DNA of 64,000 nt from Serratia sp. FDAARGOS_506 (GTDB lineage: Bacteria > Pseudomonadota > Gammaproteobacteria > Enterobacterales > Enterobacteriaceae): positions 930,001-994,000 of the forward strand of contig NZ_CP033831.1 of the NCBI RefSeq assembly GCF_003812745.1, in the 5' to 3' direction. How positions within the stretch are numbered: the first letter of the stretch is position 1; each line of letters begins with the position of its first letter. Below, in pieces: positions 1 through 8,145 of the stretch. The notes under the pieces were generated by a model. The model searched no databases. It was not told the origin of the DNA and was given only the letters and a program-made list of their open reading frames with translations. The translations under genes were made by a program, and so were the position numbers.

Positions 1-1
1 T

Positions 2-799
2 CTGGCCGAAGCCCGGCTGATCATCAGCGACCATCTGGATCTGTTGGCCAACCACGACTTTCGCAGCCTGATGCGATCAACCCGGCTAAAAGAAGATACA
101 CTGAAAGAAGCGATGCTGCTGATTCAGTCGCTCGATCCGCGTCCGGGGCAATCGATCAATACCGGTGAATCGGAATACGTGATTCCGGACGTGCTGGTGC
201 GCAAGACGCAGAACACGTGGACGGTCGAGCTCAACAGCGACAGCGTGCCGCGCTTGAAGATCAATCAGCAGTACGCCGCGCTGGGCAACAGCGCCCGCAG
301 CGAAGCCGACGGCCAGTTCATCCGCAGCAACCTGCAGGAAGCCAAGTGGCTGATTAAAAGCCTGGAAAGCCGCAACGAGACCCTGCTGAAGGTTACCCGC
401 TGCATCGTCAGCCAGCAGCAGGCGTTCTTCGAGCAAGGCGAAGAATTTATGAAACCCATGGTGCTGGCGGATATCGCCCAGGCCGTGGAGATGCATGAAT
501 CGACGATCTCGCGCGTCACCACGCAGAAGTTTCTGCACAGCCCGCGCGGCATTTTCGAATTGAAATATTTCTTCTCCAGCCACGTGAATACCGACAGCGG
601 CGGCGAAGCCTCCTCAACGGCGATCCGCGCGTTGGTGAAGAAATTGATTGCGGCGGAAAACCCCGCCAAACCACTCAGCGACAGCAAGCTGGCCACCCTG
701 CTCGCCGATCAGGGGATCATCGTGGCGCGGCGCACCGTCGCCAAGTACCGAGAGTCTTTGTCCATCCCGCCGTCGAACCAGCGTAAACAGTTGGTTTGA
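2..799 (+). CDS. rpoN: RNA polymerase sigma-54 factor RpoN, C-terminal part (5' end outside window)
   Basis: The frame is open from base 2, so the gene begins before the window; a TTG at 44 is internal and not a start. About 265 C-terminal residues are present. They hold the core-binding and DNA-binding regions of sigma-54, including the helix-turn-helix around [15 protein letters not shown] and the diagnostic RpoN box [10 protein letters not shown] close to the C-terminus, which contacts the -24 promoter element. RpoN directs RNA polymerase to -24/-12 promoters that need an AAA+ activator. It is followed after 23 bp by hpf, the usual rpoN-hpf-ptsN-rapZ-npr order of enterobacteria. Identification is secure; only the truncation limits the entry. 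Confidence 0.97.
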   Translation: MAEARLIISDHLDLLANHDFRSLMRSTRLKEDTLKEAMLLIQSLDPRPGQSINTGESEYVIPDVLVRKTQNTWTVELNSDSVPRLKINQQYAALGNSARSEADGQFIRSNLQEAKWLIKSLESRNETLLKVTRCIVSQQQAFFEQGEEFMKPMVLADIAQAVEMHESTISRVTTQKFLHSPRGIFELKYFFSSHVNTDSGGEASSTAIRALVKKLIAAENPAKPLSDSKLATLLADQGIIVARRTVAKYRESLSIPPSNQRKQLV

Positions 800-822
800 C
801 CTCTATTGAGAAGGAAGACACT

Positions 823-1110
823 ATGCAGCTCAACATTACCGGACACCACATCGAAATCACCGATCCGTTGCGCGAGTTCGTGAACAACAAGTTCGCCAAA
901 CTCGAACAGTATTTTGATCGCATCAATCAGGTGTATGTTGTATTAAGTGTGGAAAAAGTGCAGCAAATTGCGGAAGCAACGGTGCACGTGAATGGAGGCG
1001 AGTTGCACGCCACCTCGGAAGACGAGAATATGTATGCCGCAATTGATACGCTGATCGACAAATTGGCACGTCAATTGAACAAACATAAAGACAAATTGAA
1101 GCAACACTGA
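823..1110 (+). CDS. hpf: Ribosome hibernation promoting factor HPF (short form)
   Basis: This 95-residue protein begins MQLNITGHHIEITDPLREFV and matches enterobacterial HPF nearly end to end. Short HPF binds the 30S decoding region and, with RMF, drives formation of inactive 100S ribosome dimers in stationary phase. An upstream in-frame codon at 796 would add nine residues, but ATG 823 is preceded by AGAAGGAAG at the right spacing and gives the family's usual N-terminus. The gene sits 23 bp after rpoN and is probably co-transcribed with it. Two strong hairpins (1156-1189 and 1215-1252) separate it from ptsN. Confidence 0.96.
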   Translation: MQLNITGHHIEITDPLREFVNNKFAKLEQYFDRINQVYVVLSVEKVQQIAEATVHVNGGELHATSEDENMYAAIDTLIDKLARQLNKHKDKLKQH

Positions 1111-1155
1111 CACCCTAACCCATTCCGTGAGGTTGCCTCCGTCGCAGCCTCGCCC

Positions 1156-1189
1156 TTCGGCGCGTGACCCGCATGGGTGACGCGCCGAA
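1156..1189 (+). other. Hairpin in hpf-ptsN spacer (first of two)
   Basis: Arms TTCGGCGCGT (1156-1165) and ACGCGCCGAA (1180-1189) pair perfectly, and the inner ACCC/GGGT extends the stem around a GCAT loop with a G/G mismatch. No U-tract follows, so it is better seen as an RNA-stability or processing structure than as a terminator. Confidence 0.6.
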
Positions 1190-1214
1190 CGGTAATCAGG
1201 GTTAAAACCGACGA

Positions 1215-1252
1215 AAAACCGCCTTGCCGGGTGTGCCCGGCGGCGCGGTTTT
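1215..1252 (+). terminator. Terminator-like hairpin just before ptsN
   Basis: Arms AAAACCGC (1215-1222) and GCGGTTTT (1245-1252) enclose a second stem GCCGGG/CCCGGC with loop TGTG. The U-run is only four bases and the ptsN start lies 13 bp downstream. It could terminate part of the rpoN-hpf transcripts or act as an attenuator or processing site that sets the ptsN level. Confidence 0.6.
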
Positions 1253-1265
1253 AAGTGAAGATGAG

Positions 1266-1727
1266 ATGAACAACGAATATATGCAATTAAGCTCGGTGTT
1301 AAACATCGAGTGCACCAAAAGCTCGGTACACTGCACCAGCAAGAAGCGGGCTTTGGAAATTATCAGCGAACTGGCCGCCAAACAGCTCAATCTGCCTTCG
1401 CAGGTGGTGTTTGACGCGGTTCTCACCCGGGAGCGCATGGGCAGCACCGGTATCGGCAACGGTATCGCCATTCCCCACGGCAAACTGGAAGAGGACACAC
1501 TGCGGGCCGTTGGCGTGTTTATCCGTCTCGACCAACCCATCGCTTTCGACGCTATCGACAACCAGCCGGTCGACCTGCTGTTCGCGCTGCTGGTGCCTGC
1601 CGATCAGTGCAAAACCCATTTGCATACCCTGTCGCTGGTCGCCAAACGCCTGGCCGACAAAACCGTATGCCGCCGCCTGCGCGCCGCGCAGAGCGACGAA
1701 GAACTTTATCAAATCATCACCGAGTGA
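1266..1727 (+). CDS. ptsN: Nitrogen-PTS enzyme IIA (EIIA-Ntr) PtsN
   Basis: The 153-residue product is a single PTS EIIA type-2 domain. His71 in GNGIAIPHGK is the phosphorylated residue. PtsN receives phosphate from EI-Ntr via NPr (encoded at 2708) and regulates potassium transport, KdpD and other targets rather than carrying sugar. The start is placed at ATG 1266 (MNNEYMQLSSVLN), matching known orthologues; an upstream in-frame start at 1224 would add 14 unrelated residues and read through the hairpin. The C-terminus stops at QIITE, about ten residues shorter than I recall for the E. coli protein. Confidence 0.95.
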   Translation: MNNEYMQLSSVLNIECTKSSVHCTSKKRALEIISELAAKQLNLPSQVVFDAVLTRERMGSTGIGNGIAIPHGKLEEDTLRAVGVFIRLDQPIAFDAIDNQPVDLLFALLVPADQCKTHLHTLSLVAKRLADKTVCRRLRAAQSDEELYQIITE

Positions 1728-1856
1728 TGCCCGGCCGGCGTGACTTCCAGCCCGGATAACGCTACTGTTTCACGATGATGGATCCGGCTGCGGCCGGAAT
1801 AACAAAGTTTCCACCGGTGGCGATGAACGCCGCCGCGATGCCAGGGGAGTTGCCAC

Positions 1857-2711
1857 ATGGTGCTGATGATTGTCAGCGGCCGTTCCGGTTCCGGAAAATC
1901 CGTCGCCTTGCGGGCGCTGGAAGACATGGGTTTTTACTGCGTTGACAACCTGCCGGTGGTGCTGCTGCCGCAGCTCGCCAACACGCTGGCGGAACGCAAT
2001 ATCTCCGCGGCGGTCAGCATCGACGTGCGCAACATGCCGGAATCGCCGGAAGTGTTCGAATTCGCGATGACTCAGCTGCCGGACAGCTTCTCGCCACAGC
2101 TGCTGTTCCTCGACGCCGATCGCAACACGCTGATCCGCCGTTACAGCGACACCCGCCGCCTGCACCCGCTCTCCAGCAAAAACCTGTCGCTGGAAAGCGC
2201 TATCGATGAAGAGAGCGATCTGCTCGAACCGCTGCGCTCACGGGCTGACCTGATTATCGACACCTCGGAAATGTCGGTGCACGAACTGGCCGAAATGCTG
2301 CGCACCCGCCTGCTGGGCAAGCGCGAGCGCGAGCTGACCATGGTGTTCGAATCCTTCGGCTTCAAGCACGGCATCCCGATCGACGCCGACTACGTGTTCG
2401 ACGTGCGCTTCCTGCCTAACCCGCACTGGGATCCGAAGCTGCGGCCGATGACCGGCCTGGACAAACCGGTGGCGTCGTTCCTCGATCGCCATACCGAAGT
2501 GCACAACTTCATCTACCAGACCCGCAGCTACCTGGAACAATGGCTGCCGATGCTGGAAACCAACAACCGCAGCTACCTGACGGTCGCCATCGGCTGTACC
2601 GGCGGTAAGCACCGCTCGGTGTACGTGGCGGAACAGCTGGCCGATTACTTCCGCTCGCGCGGCAAGAACGTGCAGTCGCGCCACCGCACGCTGGAAAAGC
2701 GCAAACAATGA
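1857..2711 (+). CDS. rapZ: RNase adapter protein RapZ
   Basis: This 284-residue protein has an N-terminal P-loop (GRSGSGKS, residues 8-15) and a C-terminal domain with [10 protein letters not shown] and a basic tail ([11 protein letters not shown]) used for RNA binding. RapZ binds the small RNA GlmZ and delivers it to RNase E, so it tunes glmS expression and amino-sugar synthesis. ATG 1857 is preceded by AGGGGAG. Its stop overlaps the npr start by four bases (ATGA), which shows translational coupling. A 129-bp spacer separates it from ptsN. Confidence 0.97.
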   Translation: MVLMIVSGRSGSGKSVALRALEDMGFYCVDNLPVVLLPQLANTLAERNISAAVSIDVRNMPESPEVFEFAMTQLPDSFSPQLLFLDADRNTLIRRYSDTRRLHPLSSKNLSLESAIDEESDLLEPLRSRADLIIDTSEMSVHELAEMLRTRLLGKRERELTMVFESFGFKHGIPIDADYVFDVRFLPNPHWDPKLRPMTGLDKPVASFLDRHTEVHNFIYQTRSYLEQWLPMLETNNRSYLTVAIGCTGGKHRSVYVAEQLADYFRSRGKNVQSRHRTLEKRKQ

Positions 2712-2980
2712 CGGTCAAACAGACGGTTGAAATCAAAAACAAGCTGGGCATGCACGCACGCCCGGCGATGAAACTGTTCGAGCTGGTGCAAAGCTTCGAC
2801 GCCGAGGTGATGCTGCGCAACGAAAGCGGCACCGAAGCCGAAGCCAGCAGCGTCATCGCACTGCTGATGCTGGACTCCGCCCAGGGCCGGCACATCGAAG
2901 TCGAAGCGACCGGCCCCGACGAAATCAACGCGCTGGCGGCGGTGGTCGAGCTGTTCAACTCCGGGTTTGATGAAGATTAG
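2708..2980 (+). CDS. npr: Phosphocarrier protein NPr
   Basis: A 90-residue HPr-family protein with the phosphorylation motif GMHARPAM (His16). NPr passes phosphate from EI-Ntr (PtsP) to PtsN in the nitrogen PTS. It overlaps the end of rapZ by four bases and is the last gene of the rpoN operon, being followed directly by a strong hairpin. It lacks the Ser46 regulatory context of the sugar-PTS HPr, as is usual for NPr. Confidence 0.96.
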   Translation: MTVKQTVEIKNKLGMHARPAMKLFELVQSFDAEVMLRNESGTEAEASSVIALLMLDSAQGRHIEVEATGPDEINALAAVVELFNSGFDED

Positions 2981-2997
2981 CCGCTGAAGCCCTCTCG

Positions 2998-3022
2998 CGA
3001 ATGCGCCGCACCGGCGCGTTCG
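2998..3022 (+). terminator. Terminator of the rpoN-npr operon
   Basis: An 11-bp stem (2998-3008 with 3012-3022, one G-U pair, loop CAC) begins about 17 bp after the npr stop and is followed by a pyrimidine-rich stretch. From here to 3276 no gene is visible except the higBA promoter region near the end. Confidence 0.65.
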
Positions 3023-3211
3023 TTCCCTTTGCCTCTTCTCCCTGACACAACCTCCCGCTGTTCACTTTGCGTACCCGCTTCCAAAATCAGCAGTAACTGC
3101 CTGTAAATGCGAGGCATGGATTTACCAGCACGGCGCTAACCGCAATAGAGTGCAACGGCAGAAACGAGCTGCAGCCGGGTATTTCCCTCTCACTGCGAGC
3201 GGGGATGATAA

Positions 3212-3249
3212 GTTTACAATTTGTGAACACCTAAGGCAGCCGCTATAAT
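3212..3249 (+). promoter_or_regulatory. higBA promoter with overlapping palindromic operator
   Basis: A -35 box TTGTGA (3221-3226) and a perfect -10 box TATAAT (3244-3249) are 17 bp apart. The 17-bp near-palindrome GTTTACAATTTGTGAAC (3212-3228; 14 of 16 flanking positions symmetric) covers the -35 box. This is where an antitoxin or toxin-antitoxin complex would bind to repress its own promoter. Direct binding is inferred. Confidence 0.7.
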
Positions 3250-3276
3250 GTTCACCAGACAGGAGTCGAGGGAACG

Positions 3277-3588
3277 ATGCATATCATTTCCAGGGAACCG
3301 TTTAATAACGCAACGAAGCAATACCCTAATGAAGCCGCTGCTCTCGAGGCCATTTATAAAACGTTGCGACGCGGCGAGTTTCGCACGCCGGACGAGTTAA
3401 AAGCGCTTTTTCCTTCGCTCGATCGTATGAAATACAAAGAGAAATGGTGGGTCATTGACGTCGGCGGTAACCACCTGCGGATTTTGTTCTTTGCCAGCTT
3501 TGAGACACAGAAAGTATTCATAAAGCACATTGTTAGCCGCGCCGAGTACGACAAGCTGATGCAGCACTATCGAAGGAGTTCATCATGA
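3277..3588 (+). CDS. higB: Type II toxin, HigB-family mRNA interferase
   Basis: A 103-residue RelE/HigB-like protein of the HigB group that precedes its antitoxin. Typical family features are the central KEKWWVIDVGGNHLRILFF strand and the late KHIVSRAEYDKL segment. HigB toxins cleave mRNA on the ribosome and stop translation. ATG 3277 follows GAGGGAA. The stop overlaps the antitoxin start (ATGA), and the antitoxin ribosome site AAGGAG lies inside the toxin gene. The toxin-first order is typical of higBA. Activity is inferred from the family. Confidence 0.88.
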   Translation: MHIISREPFNNATKQYPNEAAALEAIYKTLRRGEFRTPDELKALFPSLDRMKYKEKWWVIDVGGNHLRILFFASFETQKVFIKHIVSRAEYDKLMQHYRRSSS

Positions 3589-4007
3589 TTACAGATGCCA
3601 TTAAGGCCGCCGATGCGCTGCTGCGCGCCGTGCCCTTATTGCAGGGCAGCGGCTCTCAGCAAGACTACCGGGAAGCGCTCGAATTGGTGGAATATCTGCT
3701 GGAAAACGATGAACACCATCCGCTGATTGACATGCTGGCAAAAAAGATCGCCGAATATGAAGATAACAGCGCCGAGTTTACCGCATTCAACCAGCGTATC
3801 GCCCAACTGCCGCAGGGGGTGGCCGCGCTTCGCGTATTGATGGAACAGCACCAACTCAGCCAAAGTGATTTTGAACATGAGATCGGCAAAAAGTCGTTGG
3901 TCAACCAAATCCTGAGCGGCAAAAGATCGCTGACCATTCCGCACATTATGGCGCTGGCCAAACGCTTCAATCTGCCCCCGGCTCTCTTTCTGCCGGAAGC
4001 AGATTAG
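3585..4007 (+). CDS. higA: HigA-family antitoxin with HTH domain
   Basis: A 140-residue protein with a helical N-terminal half and an XRE-type helix-turn-helix at about residues 92-135 (LSQSDFEHEIGKKSLVNQILSGKRSL). It would bind and neutralise HigB and repress the higBA promoter at the palindrome 3212-3228. It overlaps the toxin gene by four bases. Its 3' end lies a few bases from the end of the convergent PTS-type regulator, so the pair fits compactly between npr and the catabolic locus. Confidence 0.88.
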   Translation: MITDAIKAADALLRAVPLLQGSGSQQDYREALELVEYLLENDEHHPLIDMLAKKIAEYEDNSAEFTAFNQRIAQLPQGVAALRVLMEQHQLSQSDFEHEIGKKSLVNQILSGKRSLTIPHIMALAKRFNLPPALFLPEAD

Positions 4008-4011
4008 CCCC

Positions 4012-5928
4012 TCAACTCCGGCTCAGGCAGTCCAGCGCAACCGCTTTAAAGCTGTCGAAGCTGTCGCTGCCCAACAGGCGGCTCATTGAGCGTTCACGCA
4101 CGAAGGTGACGAACAGCTCGTAGATCGCCATCGCCTCTTCATAGTCGCTCTTGCTGATCGCCAGCAGGAAAATCACGTGCGCGACCTCGCCTTCTCCCCA
4201 GGCGACGCCCTGTGGCGCCAGCAGCGTCACCACCACGGTCTTTTTGGCCAGCAGCCCCAGCGAATGCGGCAGCGCAATGCCCTCGCCCAGCAGCGTGGAG
4301 ACGATTGCCTCGCGTTCAACGACCGACGGATAGAAGTCCGCGCCGACATACCCCTCCCGCTCCAGCTGGCCGCACACCCGGCTGAACAGCTCCGCCTGCG
4401 TCAGCGGCTCGTTGAGCACCATGAAGTGTTCAGCGTCGAAGAACTTCTCCAGCATGTACGGTCGGGTGCGATCCACCAGCACCAGTTTGCCCAGTTGCTC
4501 CAGCTGATAATCGGTCGGGAACGGTGACATCACCACCACCGGCTTGTTCTTTTCGCCGATGCGGGCGTTGGAAATCACGAAGTCTTCGTCGATATGTGCA
4601 AGCATCTCGTAATCGCGCAGCGAGACGATGCGCGTCATCACCAGCTGCGGATACTTGCGCGCAATCTGCGCCTGGATCATGCGCACCGTCGAGTTACCGG
4701 TATCGCATACCAGCATCACCTGCGGGTGGCGTTCATAACCGATGTTGTAATGCCTCTCCAGCCCCACGCCGATGTGCAGCACCAGATAGCCGATTTCGTT
4801 CTCGCTCAGGGTATAGGGCGTGTATTTACCCCAGCTGGAGACCGCCGCCAGCGTCACGTCGTAAGCCATCGGATAGTGCTGCTTGATGTTGGCCAGCAGC
4901 GGATTGGGGATATTGATCTGATATTTCACCCGCGTAATCATGGTTTTGATATGGGTGAGCAGATCGGCCCGCAGCTGCTCGTCGCCCTGCAGGTTGTAGT
5001 TATAGTGCGCGTTGATGTAGGACAGGATGTAGTCCACCAGCGCTTCTTCATCGTCAGCGTTGATCTCGGTCGGCTGTACGTCCTGCACGCGCCGCGCGGC
5101 GATGTTGACGCGCAGATAGGCCTCTTCTGCCATCGAGATCTCTTTGCCGGAGGCCGAACGCAGCTCCGCCGCCAGGCGGGTCGACACCTGACGCACCGCG
5201 TCGTCGCCGTCTTCCACCTCGAAGTCCGGCAGCGGATAGCCGTCGTTGATGCGCCGCAGCGCCACCGCGCAGTAGAAGATCAGGTACTGCTCGCCCTCGT
5301 CGGTCAGACGAATGGCATATTGCGACAGCAGCGGGTGCAGCAATCCGGCGAACGCAGTCACCTGCGGCTGCAGCAGGATCTCGTTGTTGAGCAACGGATT
5401 CTCGGCGTCGGCCAGATGCAGCTGGAACAACAGATCGGTGAGGCAGGCGCGGATCGCCATCTCGGCACCGAACAGCTTCATGCCGTAGCGCGGCTTGGTT
5501 TCGATCGTCAATTGATAGTGCGCCAGGCGCTCTCTCACCTCAGCCATGTCGTTTTGCAACGTACCGCGGCTGACGAACCACTCGTCGGCCAGATCTTCCA
5601 GTTTGAGGGAGAAAGCTGAGGTCAAAAAACGCACCAGCAAATAATGCACGCGTTCCTGCGCGCTGCGCGGGGTGGCGTGCTTGCGGCGTTCCTGATGCTG
5701 CAAAGCGCTGAACAGCGCGGCGTTATCGACCTGCAGGCGATAGCCGGCCCCGCGACTGTGCACGAAACGCGCGCCGTATTTGTCCAAAATCTCGTTCAGC
5801 GCGGTGATATCCGCCCGCACCGTGCGGGTGGACACGGCGAAACGCTTCGCCAGCTCATCCTGCGGCAAAGTTTCGGTTTGCAAAGCATCGAACAAGTAAG
5901 CCAAACGCGGGTAAGGAAATCGCACCAT
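4012..5928 (-). CDS. PTS-controlled transcriptional regulator (BglG/MtlR/LicR type: HTH-PRD-PRD-EIIB-EIIA)
   Basis: A 638-residue multidomain regulator. An N-terminal HTH (about 1-70, with STRTVRADITALNEIL) is followed by two PRDs (about 170-280 and 290-395; the second ends with the typical ENEIGYLVLHIGVGLER). Next come an EIIB-like domain beginning QVMLVCDTGNST (phosphocysteine candidate) and an EIIA type-2 domain near the C-terminus with GIALPHS (phosphohistidine candidate). Such proteins activate a sugar operon depending on phosphorylation by HPr and the cognate EII. The start at ATG 5928 is preferred to the ATG at 5976, because the longer form would translate through a perfect hairpin. 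It is the last gene of the minus-strand locus and is the likely activator of it. Confidence 0.88.
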   Translation of the reverse strand: MVRFPYPRLAYLFDALQTETLPQDELAKRFAVSTRTVRADITALNEILDKYGARFVHSRGAGYRLQVDNAALFSALQHQERRKHATPRSAQERVHYLLVRFLTSAFSLKLEDLADEWFVSRGTLQNDMAEVRERLAHYQLTIETKPRYGMKLFGAEMAIRACLTDLLFQLHLADAENPLLNNEILLQPQVTAFAGLLHPLLSQYAIRLTDEGEQYLIFYCAVALRRINDGYPLPDFEVEDGDDAVRQVSTRLAAELRSASGKEISMAEEAYLRVNIAARRVQDVQPTEINADDEEALVDYILSYINAHYNYNLQGDEQLRADLLTHIKTMITRVKYQINIPNPLLANIKQHYPMAYDVTLAAVSSWGKYTPYTLSENEIGYLVLHIGVGLERHYNIGYERHPQVMLVCDTGNSTVRMIQAQIARKYPQLVMTRIVSLRDYEMLAHIDEDFVISNARIGEKNKPVVVMSPFPTDYQLEQLGKLVLVDRTRPYMLEKFFDAEHFMVLNEPLTQAELFSRVCGQLEREGYVGADFYPSVVEREAIVSTLLGEGIALPHSLGLLAKKTVVVTLLAPQGVAWGEGEVAHVIFLLAISKSDYEEAMAIYELFVTFVRERSMSRLLGSDSFDSFKAVALDCLSRS

Positions 5929-5949
5929 TCTGTGTCCGTCAATCAAGCA

Positions 5950-5972
5950 ACCCGCCCGGTTCACCGGGCGGG
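5950..5972 (-). terminator. Hairpin between lactonase and regulator genes
   Basis: The arms CCCGCCCGG and CCGGGCGGG form a perfect 9-bp stem with loop TTCA, just after the lactonase stop (5980) and 22 bp before the regulator start. On the minus strand it is followed by TTGCTTGATT, a weak U-rich stretch. It probably reduces transcription into the regulator gene, and it argues for the 5928 start. Confidence 0.6.
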
Positions 5973-5979
5973 TCACGGG

Positions 5980-7194
5980 TTACTTCGGCGGCGGCAGGAA
6001 CGCCATTTGCGAGGGGCTGCCGATCGGCAGATAGCCGCCCACAAAGCTGAGCTTGCCGTCCGTCGGGTTTACGCTGAAGCGGGTGACGTTATCGCTGCGC
6101 TGGTTCAACGCATACAGATAGCGGCCATCCGGGCTCAGCGCCAGCGAACGCGGGTAATCGCCACGCGTCCAGGTTTCCGCCACCGATTTCAACTCGCCGC
6201 CGGTGCCTACGCTGAACTGGGCAATGCTGTTATGCAGCCGGTTGGCGACGTACAGCGTGTCGCCGTTTTTGCTGAGCGCCAGCCCCGAAGCGAAGCTGGT
6301 ACCCTGATAATCGGCGGGCAACGCGGAAACTGCATGCAGTTGTTTCAGAGTACCTTTTTGGCGATCAAAACGGTAGCTGGTCAACGTCGAGGCCTCTTCG
6401 TTCACCAGCAGCACGGTTTCGCCGTCGGGATGGAACACAAAGTGACGCGGCCCCGCGCCGGCGGAAGAGGCGGCGATCCACGGTGGATCGTTCGGCGTCA
6501 GCCGGCCGCTCGCGGCTTCAAAGCGCCATTGGTAGATGCGATCCAACCCCAGATCGGTGGAGAACACGAACTTGCCGCTCGGATCGCTGGCGATCATATG
6601 GGCATGCGGGCCGTTGTGGTCGCTGATGGCGAAGCTGCCGTTCACCGCCGCCGCCGGTTTGGCCGCGCCCGCCGGGCCCTGCTGTTGCTGCACCGAGCTG
6701 GCGGCGCCCAGGCTGCCGTCCGCTTCAATTGGGAAAGCCGCTACGCTGCCGCTGACGTAGTTCGCCACCAGCAGATGGTGCCCGTCCGGCGTCGATGAGA
6801 GATACACCGGCCCCGCCCCCTGCGAATCCACCTGGTTGAGCTGCGTCAGGCCGCCGTCGGCCGGATTGACCCGGTAAGCGGTGATGCCGCCGTGTTTGCC
6901 GCCGTTGAAATCGGCCACTTCGCTGGCGACATACAGCGTCTTGCCATCAGCGCTCAACGTCAGCTGCGCCGGATTCGGCACTTTGCTGACCAGCGTAGCA
7001 TGGCTCAGCGCACCGCTGGCCGGATCGACCTGCACCCGGTAAACGCCCTCGCCATTGGGATTGTAGGTGCCGATATAGGCGAAATGAGATGACGTGGAAT
7101 TCATTGCATCCTCAGCATGCAGCGCCGGGCCAGTCACGGCCAGCAGCGCCAGGAACAACGCGGTGCGTCGGGTTGGAGCCTGCCAGTTTCGCAT
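5980..7194 (-). CDS. Exported lactonase-family beta-propeller protein
   Basis: A 404-residue protein of the lactonase (Pgl/YbhE-like) seven-bladed propeller family, with repeated motifs such as GKTLYVASEV, DGRYLYALN and GPRHFVFHPDG. The start at ATG 7194 yields a signal sequence MRNWQAPTRRTALFLALLAV ending near HAEDA, so the product is probably periplasmic; the RR pair before the hydrophobic run could also be a weak Tat signal. Cytosolic 6-phosphogluconolactonases of this family lack such a leader. Starting instead at the internal MNSTSS would remove it. Given its place in an amino-sugar-acid locus, it may open a sugar lactone outside the inner membrane. The substrate is unknown. Confidence 0.78.
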   Translation of the reverse strand: MRNWQAPTRRTALFLALLAVTGPALHAEDAMNSTSSHFAYIGTYNPNGEGVYRVQVDPASGALSHATLVSKVPNPAQLTLSADGKTLYVASEVADFNGGKHGGITAYRVNPADGGLTQLNQVDSQGAGPVYLSSTPDGHHLLVANYVSGSVAAFPIEADGSLGAASSVQQQQGPAGAAKPAAAVNGSFAISDHNGPHAHMIASDPSGKFVFSTDLGLDRIYQWRFEAASGRLTPNDPPWIAASSAGAGPRHFVFHPDGETVLLVNEEASTLTSYRFDRQKGTLKQLHAVSALPADYQGTSFASGLALSKNGDTLYVANRLHNSIAQFSVGTGGELKSVAETWTRGDYPRSLALSPDGRYLYALNQRSDNVTRFSVNPTDGKLSFVGGYLPIGSPSQMAFLPPPK

Positions 7195-7264
7195 AGTAAT
7201 CCTCAATGTGGGTAACGGCGCGGCATGCCGCGCCACGGGAAAACCTTCGCCTCCCAGCGTTATC

Positions 7265-7385
7265 CCCGTCATACTTGAAGTTGCTTCTGTGTTGGCTGCA
7301 GGCACTCCCCCAGTCACTTACTTAAGTAAGCTCCTGGGGACTCATGCTCTTGCCGCCGGGAAGCAACTCCAATTATTTAGGGCAT
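7265..7385. repeat. Intergenic imperfect palindromic repeat, copy 1
   Basis: About 120 bp of imperfect dyad symmetry lie between the dgaF and lactonase genes, centred on TTACTTAAGTAA (7319-7330). The blocks GTTGGCTGC, CCCAGTCACTT, AAGCTCCTGGG, TGCCGCC and GCAACTC recur in the same order at 51644-51771. The element has no coding capacity and looks like a dispersed enterobacterial palindromic (MITE-like) element. Here it lies inside a likely operon and would fold in the mRNA. Confidence 0.75.
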
Positions 7386-7404
7386 ACCTCATCCCATTGC
7401 GCGT

Positions 7405-8145
7405 TCAGCCCACCAGCTTTTTGGTCATCGCCAGCAGGGTTTTCACGTCCTGCGGACGCGTGTCGCCGCTGGCGGCGTCGATGATCGAGCTGTAGATATG
7501 CGGGATCACGCGTTTCACGCCGGCCGCCAGCGCGATCTCGACGATCGGCTCGTAGTTCTCCAGATCGATGCCGCCGGTCGGCTCCAACATAAAGTCATGC
7601 TCGGCGCAGGCCTTGGCTACGTACTGGTATTCGTCCTTGCATTTCAGGCCGCCCATCGGGAAATACTTGATCGAGCTGCCGCCCATGTCCTTCAGCAAAG
7701 CGATGGCGGTTTCCACCGGCACGATGCCATCAGGCGCTGCGGCGCTCAATGGGCCGGTAGAAATCTTCACCCAGCCGACGCGGCCGGTCGGCGACACCAG
7801 GCCGTTGACCACGCTGTCGTTCTGGCCCAGCAGCGCGCGGCTGGCGCCGACGCCGGTAAACACCTGGTTAACGTGCTGCGGCTGCACCTGCTGAGCAATC
7901 AGGCTGACCATCGCCGACTGCTTCGGATCGCCGGCGCCCAGGCCGACCGAGAGCGCGTTGTCGATCAGGCGCGCATAGCGCAGCATATCGGTCACCGCGC
8001 TGTCGACGTCCGGGTAGTTCTTGGAGAGCACGCCCACCAGCACATGGCCTTCCGCCGCGGCGTAGATCTCCTGCGCGTTGGCTTTGGAGCCGGCCAGCAC
8101 GTTCAGGCAGACGCGATCGCGATAATAGTTAGGCTGCAGCTTCAT
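7405..8145 (-). CDS. dgaF: KDGP aldolase, DgaF family
   Basis: A 246-residue TIM-barrel aldolase of the DgaF family (2-dehydro-3-deoxy-phosphogluconate aldolase). Conserved stretches include SVGLGAGDPKQS, YFPMGGLKCKDEY with the likely Schiff-base lysine, and EPTGGIDLENYE. It splits 2-keto-3-deoxygluconate 6-phosphate into pyruvate and glyceraldehyde 3-phosphate. Its start overlaps the end of dgaE by four bases. In Salmonella, dgaE and dgaF serve D-glucosaminate use together with a mannose-type PTS (dgaABCD). No such PTS is present here, so the upstream membrane proteins probably replace it. Confidence 0.88.
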   Translation of the reverse strand: MKLQPNYYRDRVCLNVLAGSKANAQEIYAAAEGHVLVGVLSKNYPDVDSAVTDMLRYARLIDNALSVGLGAGDPKQSAMVSLIAQQVQPQHVNQVFTGVGASRALLGQNDSVVNGLVSPTGRVGWVKISTGPLSAAAPDGIVPVETAIALLKDMGGSSIKYFPMGGLKCKDEYQYVAKACAEHDFMLEPTGGIDLENYEPIVEIALAAGVKRVIPHIYSSIIDAASGDTRPQDVKTLLAMTKKLVG

